From NCBI GenBank assembly GCA_010015655.1, contig ML976695.1, positions 15,661-49,548 on the forward strand: a stretch of DNA of 33,888 bases, read 5' to 3'. The notes under the pieces are model-generated. The model saw only the letters and a program-made list of their open reading frames with translations. It was not told where the DNA came from and made no database searches. Positions 9,761 through 19,282 of this stretch are shown here, piece after piece (position 1 is the first letter of the stretch; every line of letters starts with the position of its first letter). This DNA is from Bimuria novae-zelandiae CBS 107.79 (lineage: Eukaryota; Ascomycota; Dothideomycetes; Pleosporales; Didymosphaeriaceae). Position numbers and translations under genes: made by a program.

Positions 9761-9877
9761 TTAGAACGCCACAAAGGAAGCCACAAAGGTAAGAACAAGC
9801 AGTACCCCTTTCCAGATAGTATGTTCACAGTTGCATAGGACTATCGTCGCTATCTCTCACATCAAGACTTATTCATC

Positions 9878-10138
9878 ATGTCCGGCGATCAACTGAACCG
9901 CGTCCCGAACAACACTCCGCAACCCCCAGAGCATCAGGGAGCCAACAACAGCAACAGTCAAGCTCAGAATAGCACTCCTGCCCAGACCCAGAATGGCACT
10001 GCGAGTAGTGCTTCAGAACCCCCCTCAGCATCGATGACCGAATTCATGTGTCTCACAACCGATGAGAAGGACAAAGAGCTCCATGAAGCTATCTCCCGAT
10101 CCGATGAGAGAGAGGGGGGGCGCAATGGGTCGAATTAG
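9878..10138 (+). CDS. Short disordered protein, 86 aa
   Basis: ATG at 9878 in good fungal context (CATCATGTCC). Residues 1-50 are low complexity, rich in Asn, Gln, Ser, Pro and Thr. They are followed by a short charged helix (TTDEKDKELHEAISRSDERE) and a Gly/Asn tail encoded at a run of seven G. Function unknown; no signal peptide or membrane span. The G run is a likely place for a frame slip or sequencing error, so the true C-terminus may differ. The upstream TATA box and CT-rich leader support transcription. Confidence 0.45.
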   Translation: MSGDQLNRVPNNTPQPPEHQGANNSNSQAQNSTPAQTQNGTASSASEPPSASMTEFMCLTTDEKDKELHEAISRSDEREGGRNGSN

Positions 10139-10384
10139 TAGGCTACAATGGTTCCTATGGCAAATAGTGTTGTAGCATCCTAATCAACCAATCACATCAA
10201 AGATGTCATGCGGTATCTATTTCCGAACTGGAAAATTATTTTTCCTTTGCCGTATCATCTTGTGACGCCACCACATGTCCAATCCTTTGACACATGACTC
10301 GATTTAAAGTATTTTTCTCTATTCATATGCTTTCAACGAAATACTACCATACGTCCTATATGACACTTTCTGAACGTCCTCACG

Positions 10385-10953
10385 ATGCTCCTTTTTGAAG
10401 TTCTTCCTACTACGACGCCGGCTTCTCAACAGCTAGCCCGCGAACTTGCTTCGCTGCTACCGCAACTAGCTGTTATCCAGGTCACTACCAAACACAAAGA
10501 CATGAAACTATTCGAATATAAGCAGACGGAAAAATACAAGGAAGTACCTCGTAGTCTGTTTAACGAGCTTGCTCAAGTATGTATAGGGACACAAATGCTT
10601 GAGCTACGATACTAACGTTAAAGGCCAACAATTTAAAGCATACGATAGAAACACGCGCACGAGTAACGTTTCCGACGGGGCCACCCAACGCAGAGCGTCC
10701 GACACCAACGTTACAGCACCTCGATGCCGGCTGGATAGAGGTTCCACCAGGGTATATTGCCCTCGTTACGCTTCTTATTCCCGAGGATTGTGTCAAGACT
10801 GTAGAAATCCAAGTCCGGCCGAACCTGAAGGAAGGCTACAGCGCGACGCAACAGCACAATGTACTGCTCTTTGAAGGCGTTTATTTCCGAACGGAGCCGG
10901 CCGGCGTTCATTACGCTCTCCTACCAGTACCCACGTCGCCGCTGGGAGAGTAA
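10385..10953 (+). CDS. Uncharacterised 173-aa protein, one intron
   Basis: Exons 10385-10576 and 10624-10953. The 47-bp intron has donor GTATGT, a perfect TACTAAC branch and acceptor AAG, and splices in phase 0. The N-terminal half is helical (TPASQQLARELASLLPQLA) and then basic (YKQTEKYKEVPRSLFNEL). The second exon codes a beta-rich stretch (WIEVPPGYIALVTLLIPE, VEIQVRPNLKEGY, HNVLLFEGVYFR) and stops at TAA after TSPLGE. No family recognised; no signal peptide or membrane span. Convergent with the gene ending at 11033. The splice signals make this a real gene with fair certainty, although the first ATG is only one choice. Confidence 0.65.
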
Positions 10954-11032
10954 GGGCAGTGACAAGTCTAATCGAAAGCAAATTCCCAAGTTTCCGTCTC
11001 CATGAAATCGCGCATGCATACAGATGGTGGGG

Positions 11033-12661
11033 TCATGTTGCGTATGGGGTGAGCTGTTTGATTGTAAGCAACTGAATTCTTAGCCAGATTAAGGAAGAAG
11101 TACAGTTTGCCTCTCTTTGAAAGCCCATGCCGCCATCCACTCTAATATCTGAATTACCGCTGTCGGTAGGGCTTGTCGGCTCGAACGATTGCGTTGCTTC
11201 CGTTACTCCATCATTTTCAGCGGAGCCAAGTGCGATTTGGGCCGGTGTACTCGGGTGTGGATCTGTTGGCGACGGAGACTGGTGACCGATTTCAAGTTCG
11301 GATGGGGGAATAGCATTCGAGTAGACTTCCATTCGCCTGGTAGGCTGGGCCTGAACTGGAGTGGGTTCTTCAAGCAGGGTGGAGTTTGAGATAACTCGCG
11401 GCCACCCTCCTGCATTATCAGGATCGCTCGCCGGTGCGAACAACAGTGTTTCTGCGCTTGTCCCACCCAACTTCTGCTTCTGAACTCGCACCCGGTGTAT
11501 CCCCGTCATCGGCACTAGAGTTCTCCGTTTGCGACGTTTTGTACGACCCTCCCCAATATCCTTCAAGTCTCGTATCTCGCCATGTTCAAGAGCCTTCAGG
11601 TCCACATAGTTGCCGACAAGTGTCATGAGCTCGCTACCACCTTGTGCAAGCTCCTGCAGTGTCCAACCATAGTGCTCAAGACCCTGAATAATCACCCTTG
11701 CTGCAGGTGTATTCAGCGATCGAAAGCGATCAATTACGCTTCGCACGTGTTGAGTCAGATAGTGTGATACATGTTCAATGTCTGTGCTCGAAAGGCTCTC
11801 AATGCTAAGGGGTGTTAGCGAGCATTAGGAAGTTTTATTGAATACGTACTCTGACATGTTTGTTCCTCTGTCAAGTAGAAAGCCCAGGCCGCACTCTTCA
11901 GCAAGCAGAAAATAGTTCCGCTTCCTATTATATAGCTCATTAACCTTCCTCCTTTCCATCTTACACTTTTCTGCAATGCTATCTAACGCTGCAGACTTTT
12001 TCCTTTGATTTCTAGAACGCACTACTGTTAATTCGATTCGATCTACTCCGTGTGCAAAGAAAAGAAGGCGGAGACGATTACAATATCCAACATCCACTTC
12101 TTTAAGCAGACTTTTAGCTAGTTCTTTTGCTCGTGTGAATACATCACTAGTGCAAGGGCCTTCGTCAGTCCACTCTTGTAGATTTCCTCCTTCCTTGGGC
12201 GGTTCAGCGCTAGAGAATCCGTCCACGATTTTCGTTAACAATGTGATTTTGGAACTAGGCAACCCTAATGATGCAAAGTGTCGATGCGCAGGTGATCGAA
12301 CGTCTAAAGGATGGCTGTAAATTGGTGCGTGGAGAGGCGGTGGTTGGACAAGGGGCAGCGGGTCGCAAGGGGCTTCGAGCAGGGGTGGAGGTCGATGTTT
12401 GGATAGGGCCAGCCTTGGCGAAGCCGGAACAGATTCAGCTAAAGGCTGGCACTCCCTGCGGAGAAGTTGCCAGCACTCAAGCTCCGTCCCTCGTGCAAAA
12501 AATCGACCAAAGGCCAACCGTAAACGCTTGGATATAGTTAGTATATCTCTCTCGTGGACGGAATAACTCGCCTCAGAACCAAGAACTGCAGATGGCGAGA
12601 GTTGCCCTAGCACTTCCTCCAGGCATTCCGCAATGCTATGACCGGACCTGACGCTGCTCAT
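11033..12661 (-). CDS. Uncharacterised 527-aa protein with HTH-like segment and basic nuclear-type signal
   Basis: Minus strand, exons 12661-11850 and 11804-11033. The 45-bp intron (11805-11849) has donor GTACGT, branch GCTAAC and acceptor TTAG, in phase 2. Residues 78-113 are Pro-rich. Residues 177-212 form a helix plus strand (RAKELAKSLLKEVDVGYC, RLRLLFFAHGVDRIELTVV). Residues 222-263 hold SAALDSIAEKCKMERRKVN and ELYNRKRNYFLLAEECGLGF, which resembles a helix-turn-helix followed by a conserved tail; I recall such text from large uncharacterised fungal families. Exon 2 continues with a helical region (HYGWTLQELAQGGSELMTLV), a basic cluster GRTKRRKRRTLVP that could act as a nuclear signal, and a long disordered Ser/Thr/Pro tail. 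A DNA-binding role is inference. The last 30 residues may hide another intron. Confidence 0.65.
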
Positions 12662-12977
12662 TATGTGGAAAGCTCAATTTTCGGGCTCTTCGTTGAGGGA
12701 AGAGATGGGCCTTAATAGGACCGGTCCCATAAAGATCCCTGTCTTCGTATTATGCTCATTTCGGAAATGCCCACCGAGAGTGGCGACTGTCGCTAGAATC
12801 CTTATAGCCCACCCGCGTCCTGAACAGAGGCGATCACAGTACGTGCCAGGATGCTTTCGAATGAACATTTCCGTTTGCGCCATATTCTCCACGCCTCTAG
12901 AAGTTGAAGCCATGCCTACTATAGCAAGAAACGGGTCCCGCTTTTCTAAGGTTTCTTCATTCCGACCGAGAGACGTA

Positions 12978-13071
12978 CATATATGCATAGCTCCCTAGAA
13001 GGCTGAGACGTCCCTCGTCTTTCACCGGAGTTCTACGCCTGACCGCCTCTTCTCACCGGTTGCCTTCCTGC
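12978..13071 (+). promoter_or_regulatory. Core promoter and 5' leader, copy 1 of an inverted duplicate
   Basis: Contains TATATGCA at 12980-12987 and a CT-rich leader leading to the ATG at 13124. The same arrangement with the same spacing occurs in inverted orientation at 18738-18830. The last 42 bp (13030-13071) match the other copy at 38 positions, including 21 identical bases ending at 13071. The conserved CT-rich part probably includes the transcription start. Confidence 0.65.
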
Positions 13072-13123
13072 ACGTCCTTCTGATACCTGCGACCAACCTG
13101 GACACATCTGAGCTGTGACCCTC

Positions 13124-14581
13124 ATGTTCAGCGTGAGCCATGGAGACATCAAGTCCCTCTTTTTTTGGGGATTCGCTCTGATAGTGTGCTTCGGCGCAGC
13201 CATTGTGTTCCTCATCCGGTGGCGCTGCGAAGTAGGACCCAAAAAACCCAAAAATCTACTTATGGTTCTGGGGCACACTATTGCGGGCTCCATAGTATTT
13301 GTTCTACCACTATTCAGCCGAGACAGGATCCGAGGCTGGAATGTTCAAGGCCTCATCGCAGTCTTCACACTCATTTGGCTGAGCTTGACCGAGGTACGGA
13401 GCTCTTCGCTACGCTTCTAAATGCTGATCATCAATTTGAAGGTATACTTCTTTTACCAGAAAAGACCAATTTTTAAAAGCTACCTTGGGACAGCATTGAA
13501 ACGATTCTGGATAGGTGCTAATGTCATTTCACTCCCTACACCCATCTTCCTTTCGATTCTGCTATTCTCTCCGTAAGATCCTTGACCGACCTAGGCATTT
13601 ATCAAAGCCATATTAATAACTCGAAGAATCCATCTAAACCCGTTAGGACAATTCGGCTTAGTCCTTTCAACATCTCTGCTTATTCTTTTCCGATCTTGCC
13701 TTGCGACTTGCGCATACACCCATGTCGCAATCAAAGCGAGGCAATCACAACGCGACGTCAACGATGCAGAGGAACCCGCCACGAAGTCTACTATTACTGA
13801 GTCATATCGGACCTTAAGGAATACCGCAAGCATATCTGCAATAGAGTCGGTAACCCTTCTGGCTCTCTCAGTCGCGGCAAATTGGTGTTTCGGTCCTGAC
13901 TATGTTTTAGTAAGTCCACCATCCTTGCCGTGATGTGAGCATTGGTCAGATCGTTCGACTAACCTATCGTTAGATCTTAGGCGTAACTACTACTGCCAGT
14001 AGATCATACGTTGCGTACAACTACTACGAGACGAACGGTCCTTGGGTAAGGAGAAACGTCGAAGATGCGAAAGCGAAGGATAATCCAAGCTCGACTTCAT
14101 TAGCTAACATCGAAGAATTGGAAAGTGTCTCGTCAAAAAATGACGAAGGGCTAACACAGTCGAGCCGGCCAAGCGCGTCCTCGATCACGAGACAGCCTTC
14201 CCTGACTACTAACAACACATCTAATTCTTACCTCGAAGAAGAGGACGTTGCGATACGAGGCCAGAGAGAATCGTAAGTCCTAAGCTGTGCTTTTCCATCG
14301 AGAAAGCTAACCGAGCCTATAGTTTGACGGTCTTTATAGAGACAACTATCACCACCCGTACAGAAGAACATGGTTATCCTACGCCTCCAACGACTCCGAC
14401 GACTCCTGTCACTCCAACCAATTCAGTGGCGACAGAATCCCCGAGAATAACAACGAGCGGTGACTACCATGGTGGCGACAGAGGCTACAGTGTCAACGGA
14501 GATCAACAATATACTACGGTGCACCCCTTATTCGAGAATGGGAATGCAGACTCTAGGCAGATTTGGTGGGATTTTGAGTAG
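13124..14581 (+). CDS. Multi-span membrane protein, 413 aa, five exons (paralog of 17385-18674)
   Basis: Exons 13124-13393, 13442-13572, 13627-13909, 13974-14272, 14323-14581. Introns of 48-64 bp have donors GTACGG, GTAAGA, GTAAGT, GTAAGT and AG acceptors, and all phases join. Hydrophobic segments include FFWGFALIVCFGAAIVFLI, VLGHTIAGSIVFVLPLF, LIAVFTLIWLSLTEVYFF, GANVISLPTPIFLSILLF, GLVLSTSLLILF and SVTLLALSVAANWCF, giving six or seven spans with a cytosolic Ser/Thr/Pro-rich tail (PTPPTTPTTPVTPTN). Topology resembles fungal seven-span receptor-like proteins, but no family motif is visible. It shares promoter and intron positions with the minus-strand gene 3 kb downstream. ATG 13124 is chosen because an upstream GTG in frame is not a likely start. 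Function and ligand unknown. Confidence 0.75.
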
Positions 14582-15490
14582 ATGGAGCACGCTTTATCCA
14601 AACTCTTCGTAGCTTTACCTCTAATGCGTCGTTGATAAGGTCTTGGGGAGGATGAGGATATATACTGTCACTTAAGAGAGAGTCTAGTGCTTGGGTACTC
14701 TAAGTCTATTTTACTTTGTGTTTTTCGTCTTTTCTACTTACTCTATGGCCTTTATACTCACCATACATCTTATACCTATTTAACTACTATCAGTGTTTAA
14801 CTTTTATTATCATCTTCATCCGATTTCCATCGGAAATTTTTGTCCTCCATAGCTCTTGACTAAATTTCACGGGTTTGTACCGTGGGTTTAGTGTGAGAGT
14901 TTATGTGAGAAAGGAGCTGGACGAGGATGCTACAAAGCGATGAAGAGTGTGTGGGCACAACTGCTTCGCATTGGGGTCTATACGATGCTTGTAATGGATT
15001 GAGCTTCACGCTTCCAATAGCGGAAGGGTATAGCTCCCCAGGTTAGTTGCGGTTTCTTCAACCATGCAGGGAAGACTAACCATACGGGGCAGGCATGTCT
15101 ATCGCTGTATATACTTGCGTGCGTGCATATCGTAACTTTGCCCCACTTTGAAGCCCCCTTTATAAATTGAATTACTGCGGCTGCATTTAGGGAGTGCACT
15201 ATGTCTCTACGAGCTGGAACCCCCACTATTACCGTAGCTTTTCTTTATAGCCTTTAATCCTGTCTCTTACTTCTAGATCTTGCGCAATTTGCATGGACTG
15301 CTTTATTTATCAGACATACACGTAAAGAGGACCGATGAGTAACCCGTACGTATATTAATTGGAATTGTCTTGTGCACGCTAATGACAAAGACCAACCTGG
15401 ATCCAATCAGAATCGACGGATTTTCTTTGGAGAATCATTATACAGCGCGATCTTAGACCGCAATCTGGTCGATCTAAAAATGATTGCGAA
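14582..15490. other. No gene supported
   Basis: About 900 bp of AT-rich sequence. It probably contains the 3' untranslated region of the membrane-protein gene. A frame fragment reading FFGESLYSAILDRN just before 15490 may belong to the uncertain gene at 15497. Nothing else was recognised. Confidence 0.4.
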
Positions 15491-15496
15491 CAACAT

Positions 15497-15808
15497 TTGA
15501 ATGCGATTGTTACATTTCGGGCATCAAGCCTCGATGTTAAGAAAAACCTTCAGGGCCAAAGAAACGTGCAACCAGTCCTTACGACTCCCTGGTGTTATCC
15601 CGAGAAGTATTATCTAGACGTGGTCAGCCGCATGTTTAAGATCGATGGGAAATCGCTTTGGGATAGTGTTGAGGCCGTGGTTGAAGATTATTATCGCCTC
15701 ACAGGCGATGTGGAGCCGCCCTCGGGCACCTCAACAGGAGACGAGCATATCGACCCATCAACCATAGCTTATCTTACCGAGTTCCACCTCTCTCCAATTC
15801 GACCATAA
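15497..15808 (+). CDS. Possible 3' coding segment, start not found
   Basis: An open frame of about 103 codons ends at TAA 15806-15808 and reads like protein: YYLDVVSRMFKIDGKSLWDS, VEAVVEDYYRLTGD, DPSTIAYLTEFHLSPIRP. It has no ATG at its beginning (the first usable codon is TTG). Just upstream, another frame reads ILDRNLVDLKMIANNI before a stop, so either an intron or a frameshift separates two parts of one gene. Family unknown. It may be a decayed gene. Confidence 0.35.
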   Translation: MNAIVTFRASSLDVKKNLQGQRNVQPVLTTPWCYPEKYYLDVVSRMFKIDGKSLWDSVEAVVEDYYRLTGDVEPPSGTSTGDEHIDPSTIAYLTEFHLSPIRP

Positions 15809-16072
15809 TAATCACGAGATACTTCTGGTAGTCAAATATCTATTCTATGCTCGAACTTGATAACAATCTACCGAGGCTTAGATTGCCTGCAGTTCATGTC
15901 TCATCACTAATCTAATCCTAGTAGGGTTGAGAAATGATGGGAGTTCCAATTCGTGCATTACAGAGTAGTTGATGATCTGCCTTTCGATTGTGTTGAAACT
16001 ATCTCCAGAATTAAGGATGCATCTCGTCCTTGTCAGTCTTGTTCCACTTTAGTCACCCCGACACGCCCGGAA

Positions 16073-16570
16073 TCACTTCTTCCTAAAGAGATCACCCAAG
16101 ATTTCGGCACATCGCTTTCGGAAGGACTCTAAAATGCCACCGAATGACCCAGCTTGGTTCAAGATGTACTTGTGGTCTGCGCTATCCATCGCATTCACTC
16201 TAGCGTCGCTGGCTACTTTTTCGGCCTGCAAAAACTTGAAGTAATCCTCCTGACGTCCTAGAGTTTTTATGTTAGTAGGATAAAATAGGTTTAATACACT
16301 TAGCTTACTCTGCTCTTCTGGGCTTTTGAGGCGTTCCAAAATCTTTTCATAGTCCTCCCAAGAGATTTCGATAGCCCTTATATCGGCTCCACCATCATAC
16401 TTAGCTGGGTCTATGATTTCGGTGCGGAGCGAGGAGATACCCGCGAGAGCGGGTAGTTCGAAGTGGGAGGGAGGCTTGAGGTATTGTAGCTTAACGTTGC
16501 CGTCTGGCTGTTTTATGAAAGAATCATATACTAGAGGATGTTCCGAGGGCTCCTCTCCAGACAAAGACAT
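16073..16570 (-). CDS. Uncharacterised 148-aa protein with in-frame intron
   Basis: Minus strand, ATG at 16570-16568. A 51-bp segment (16258-16308) has donor GTAAGC, a perfect CTACTAAC branch and acceptor CTAG. It is a multiple of three and free of stops, so the unspliced frame also stays open (165 residues). Spliced exons are 16570-16309 and 16257-16073. The product starts MSLSGEEPSEHPLVYDSF, continues with LQYLKPPSHFELPALAGIS and EISWEDYEKILERLKSPEEQ, and ends with a basic helix ESFRKRCAEILGDLFRKK. No signal peptide or membrane span; family not recognised. It sits between the two facing membrane-protein paralogs. Confidence 0.65.
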   Translation of the reverse strand: MSLSGEEPSEHPLVYDSFIKQPDGNVKLQYLKPPSHFELPALAGISSLRTEIIDPAKYDGGADIRAIEISWEDYEKILERLKSPEEQSKLSVLNLFYPTNIKTLGRQEDYFKFLQAEKVASDARVNAMDSADHKYILNQAGSFGGILESFRKRCAEILGDLFRKK

Positions 16571-17059
16571 AATGAACAAGGTAGGCAGTGTTCTGCGGGA
16601 GACAAAAGGATTGACAATGAACTTATAAATGTGAACAGAGCCCGACCCGACCCCACTTCTTGATAGCTGACACCGTGCCTTGGAGCGTGGATGGCAAGGA
16701 TTCTACGCTATGCAAGACAGCATTTCCGCAATGCAAGCCGTCTCATTGTCTGGTCAAGGTGGCTGAGCATTTAGCCCCTGTTTCAATTTTATAGGGCCCA
16801 ACTAGCCTGTGTAGGACGTCGTTAGTAAAGCATGACAGCCCAAAGGGCATCTCATATCCGTGACCAAGCCAGACATCCTAGTTCAGAAACTTCCCTGGAC
16901 GCATTATGCAGTTAGCCACACAAGCATGGGTAGTATGCAGCAACTGCTTATATATCAGCCCACCGGTAACATAGAGCTGATGGATTACTAATTGATTACT
17001 CCCGTGGAAATTGGCATTCAGAGTGTGTGTTCTTCATCGCGAGAAATTGAAGAGAAGCT
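16571..17059. other. No gene seen
   Basis: About 490 bp between divergent genes, so it should hold both promoters. A TATATCAG word near 16950 is about 110 bp before the ATG at 17060. No coding frame or repeat was seen. Confidence 0.4.
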
Positions 17060-17329
17060 ATGGACCACTCCTGCTTAAATCTTGCTCATAAAACAACGCA
17101 AACATCCCGGTGTACAACATGCAGTCTCCCAACATCGAAAACCAGGGAGATGTCCTCATACAAGTGCACAATTTGCAAACGGGTATATTGCACTCAGTGC
17201 TGGAAAAATGAGGTTGCACAGGTACACTTACCAAGTTTTTTTGTCGTGGAAAAGCACTCACATTTGCAGCTGCAAGAAATGGCCTCCAACATTCGCCACC
17301 GTAATGCTTGGAAATTCAAGGAAGAATAG
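17060..17329 (+). CDS. HIT-like zinc-finger small protein, 89 aa (73 if spliced)
   Basis: ATG 17060 to TAG 17329. Cysteines sit at 18, 21, 36, 39, 44 and 47: RCTTC, then SYKCTICKRVYCTQCWKN. The pattern C-x2-C-x14-YxC-x2-C-x4-C-x2-C closely follows the HIT-type zinc finger (Y-x-C-P-x-C-x3-Y-C-S-x2-C). The final His/Cys pair of that family is not clear; H56 and H66 are candidates. HIT fingers occur in proteins of snoRNP assembly and chromatin remodelling and act as protein-binding modules. A 48-bp stretch (17222-17269) has GTACAC, a CTCAC branch-like site and TTGCAG, is stop-free and in frame, so splicing is possible and would remove H56 and H66. It could be a fragment of a larger ancestor. Confidence 0.55.
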   Translation: MDHSCLNLAHKTTQTSRCTTCSLPTSKTREMSSYKCTICKRVYCTQCWKNEVAQVHLPSFFVVEKHSHLQLQEMASNIRHRNAWKFKEE

Positions 17330-17384
17330 AATACAATAAGGCATAAATAATAGAGAACAGAAGAAAACTTCTATACTAAGGCTC

Positions 17385-18674
17385 TTATTTAAAGCTAATG
17401 GGAGGACCCGAAACTGACACAGAACGCCGATCTAACTTTTCGTAGCCAGGTAGCCTGCGAAATATAATTCTTCCATCTGATTGAGGATACCAGAGACAAT
17501 CTTCGGAACTAATTGTGAATTCTGTGGTAACGTAAATCTCAAGCTTTAGGAGACGTGTCAGCTGAATATAAGGTAACGAGAGAAACACCATACCTGGAAG
17601 CCGTTGATAGGGGTCGAAGGGGGCGTATAAGAGGGACCATATTCCTCCCCGTTGTCGTCGCTATACAGAGTAGGCAAATAATCTGTATACTTTTTGACTT
17701 TTGGAAACTCGGATTTCGGAACGAGAGCCGCCGGGGCCGTACCACAATAGTGTAGTGGCAATTGTTGGTAGTGTTGTACCTCGACTTGGCGGTGTAGTCA
17801 GATGTGACGACGTGTCATTGAATGAGTAGCCGGTCCCCACACTGGTGCCAGTCGCGTTATGGGTGTTTGGGAAATGTGCCTCTCCTTCCTGAGGGCTCAG
17901 AGCTGTCGGTTCCCACTTTCGGATAAAGTACAGGATGGAAAGGAGGGTAAGTTCTAGAGTATCGTGCGCCTTCCAAAGTCAGTATAAGAAGCCAATGTAC
18001 CTAATGACACTTACAAGGTAGCAAATCGGCGCGTTATGTGTAAACTGGTTGTTCCGTTGGTGGGATACCACAGCGAGTGAAACACTTGCAACAGTTGCGC
18101 CCATATATGAACACCCAATGGACACAAATCTGTGTCTCGTTCTGCGACAGTTGATAAAGTGAAAAATGGATGAGCTCGTCATGAGCCCATGGAAAAGGGG
18201 AGCTCCCACAAAAGGGAGCATTTTCACACTTCGGGCGTACAGACCGTAGAGTTGAATAAAGATAGCGACCACACTAGTGAAGCATATGCCATACCGATGA
18301 ATCCACCCGCCTTTCGACGGAAAGAATAGCCCAAACACTTGCCAGCAAATGAGAACCTGAATTTTGTCAGTAAATCACCTAATATCTAAACAAATACAAA
18401 CCTCAACGACAAGCCCATTGATCCAAGGCCATGACAAGAGCAAAAGTCGTAGAAATGGCGCGCTGATCCATATTTGAACATAGGTAGCCATAAAGCAAAC
18501 ACCTGGACTGATAGCGAAAATCAATTGCCATTTCTAGTGATGGTGTGTCCTGTGATGGCCTGGGCTCACTACGATCGCCCAGGGGTGACGTGCATGCGCA
18601 ACGCCCAGCCCGCATATGAAGACTGCAAAGAAGCTGGAGGTGAGGGGGCTGGCGGGATCGGAAAGGTGAGCCAT
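17385..18674 (-). CDS. Multi-span membrane protein, about 351 aa, six exons (paralog of 13124-14581)
   Basis: Minus strand. Exons, high to low: 18674-18570, 18533-18402, 18356-18015, 17969-17843, 17784-17594, 17543-17385. Introns have donors GTGAGC (only 36 bp, uncertain), GTTTGT, GTAAGT, GTGTGG (weak) and GTATGG. An alternative for the fourth is 17683-17779 with donor GTACAA. Hydrophobic segments include SSFFAVFICGLGVAH, LIFAISPGVCFMATYVQIWI, GLVVEVLICWQVFGLFF, YGICFTSVVAIFIQLYGLYA, FVGAPLFHGLMTSSSIFHFI and GATVASVSLAVVS. The tail is hydrophilic, with YTPPSTPINGF. Introns after VVE, after ICYL and before LEIYVTTEF match introns of the plus-strand paralog (LTE, DYVL, before LTVFIETTI). Receptor or transport role is unknown. 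Confidence 0.65.
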
Positions 18675-18737
18675 TCGTAGCACAAGGGAACACTGATCGC
18701 AACGTAGTTCCCGAACGGCAGGGTATGCTTAAGGCGG

Positions 18738-18830
18738 GCAGGAAGGCAACCGGTGAGAGGGGGCGGTCAGGCGTAGAGTACAGTGAGGGACGAGGGACGA
18801 CTCGGCCTTGTTAGGAGGCGTGCATATATA
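18738..18830 (-). promoter_or_regulatory. Core promoter and 5' leader, copy 2 of the inverted duplicate
   Basis: On the minus strand this contains TATATGCA (18828-18821) and the same CT-rich leader as 12978-13071, at the same spacing. It precedes the ATG at 18674 of the paralogous membrane-protein gene. Differences from copy 1 in the best 42 bp are all transitions. Confidence 0.65.
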
Positions 18831-19282
18831 TCTTATAGAACTCCTTGCTCTTCTACTAGGCTGTCTTTGTGAGAAAGCAGGAGGCTATACCTGCTTCGCA
18901 CAAGTCGTACCTGTGATCGGGACTCATTGCGCGCGAGCGCCGGCAGATGCAAGAAAGTCGAGCCTTCACAAGCAATCGGTGGCTGTTCATAACATTGCGG
19001 GGTTGAACCCGCCAGAGACATAAAGCAGGAGCGTGATTGAGGGAATTCATAAGCTAGGCTCGAATAGGGCGAAGTTGGAATGTTATTTCAAACAAATCAA
19101 GCCGCCGGAGTAAAGTTGATTGACTAAATTAGATAAATTGATTCGCTTAAGGGCGCTTCTGATGCTGCTGTCGATGGAGCAATTGTGAGCGACACTTTTC
19201 TAGTGTTGTTGTTAGTCAGCCAGACCGGCTAGCAACCTAGCCGCGCACTCCACGCGTCAATTACTTATACTTAGCCATCAGA
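18831..19282. other. No gene seen; edge of the transposon nest
   Basis: About 450 bp between the membrane-protein promoter and pogo element A. I looked for A's missing left inverted repeat here and did not find a match to its right end. Confidence 0.4.

Noticed and set aside
12674..12988. 104-codon minus-strand frame upstream of the 527-aa gene
   Set aside because: Overlaps a frame of similar length on the other strand, has no motif, and covers the region carrying the upstream promoter of the 13124 gene.
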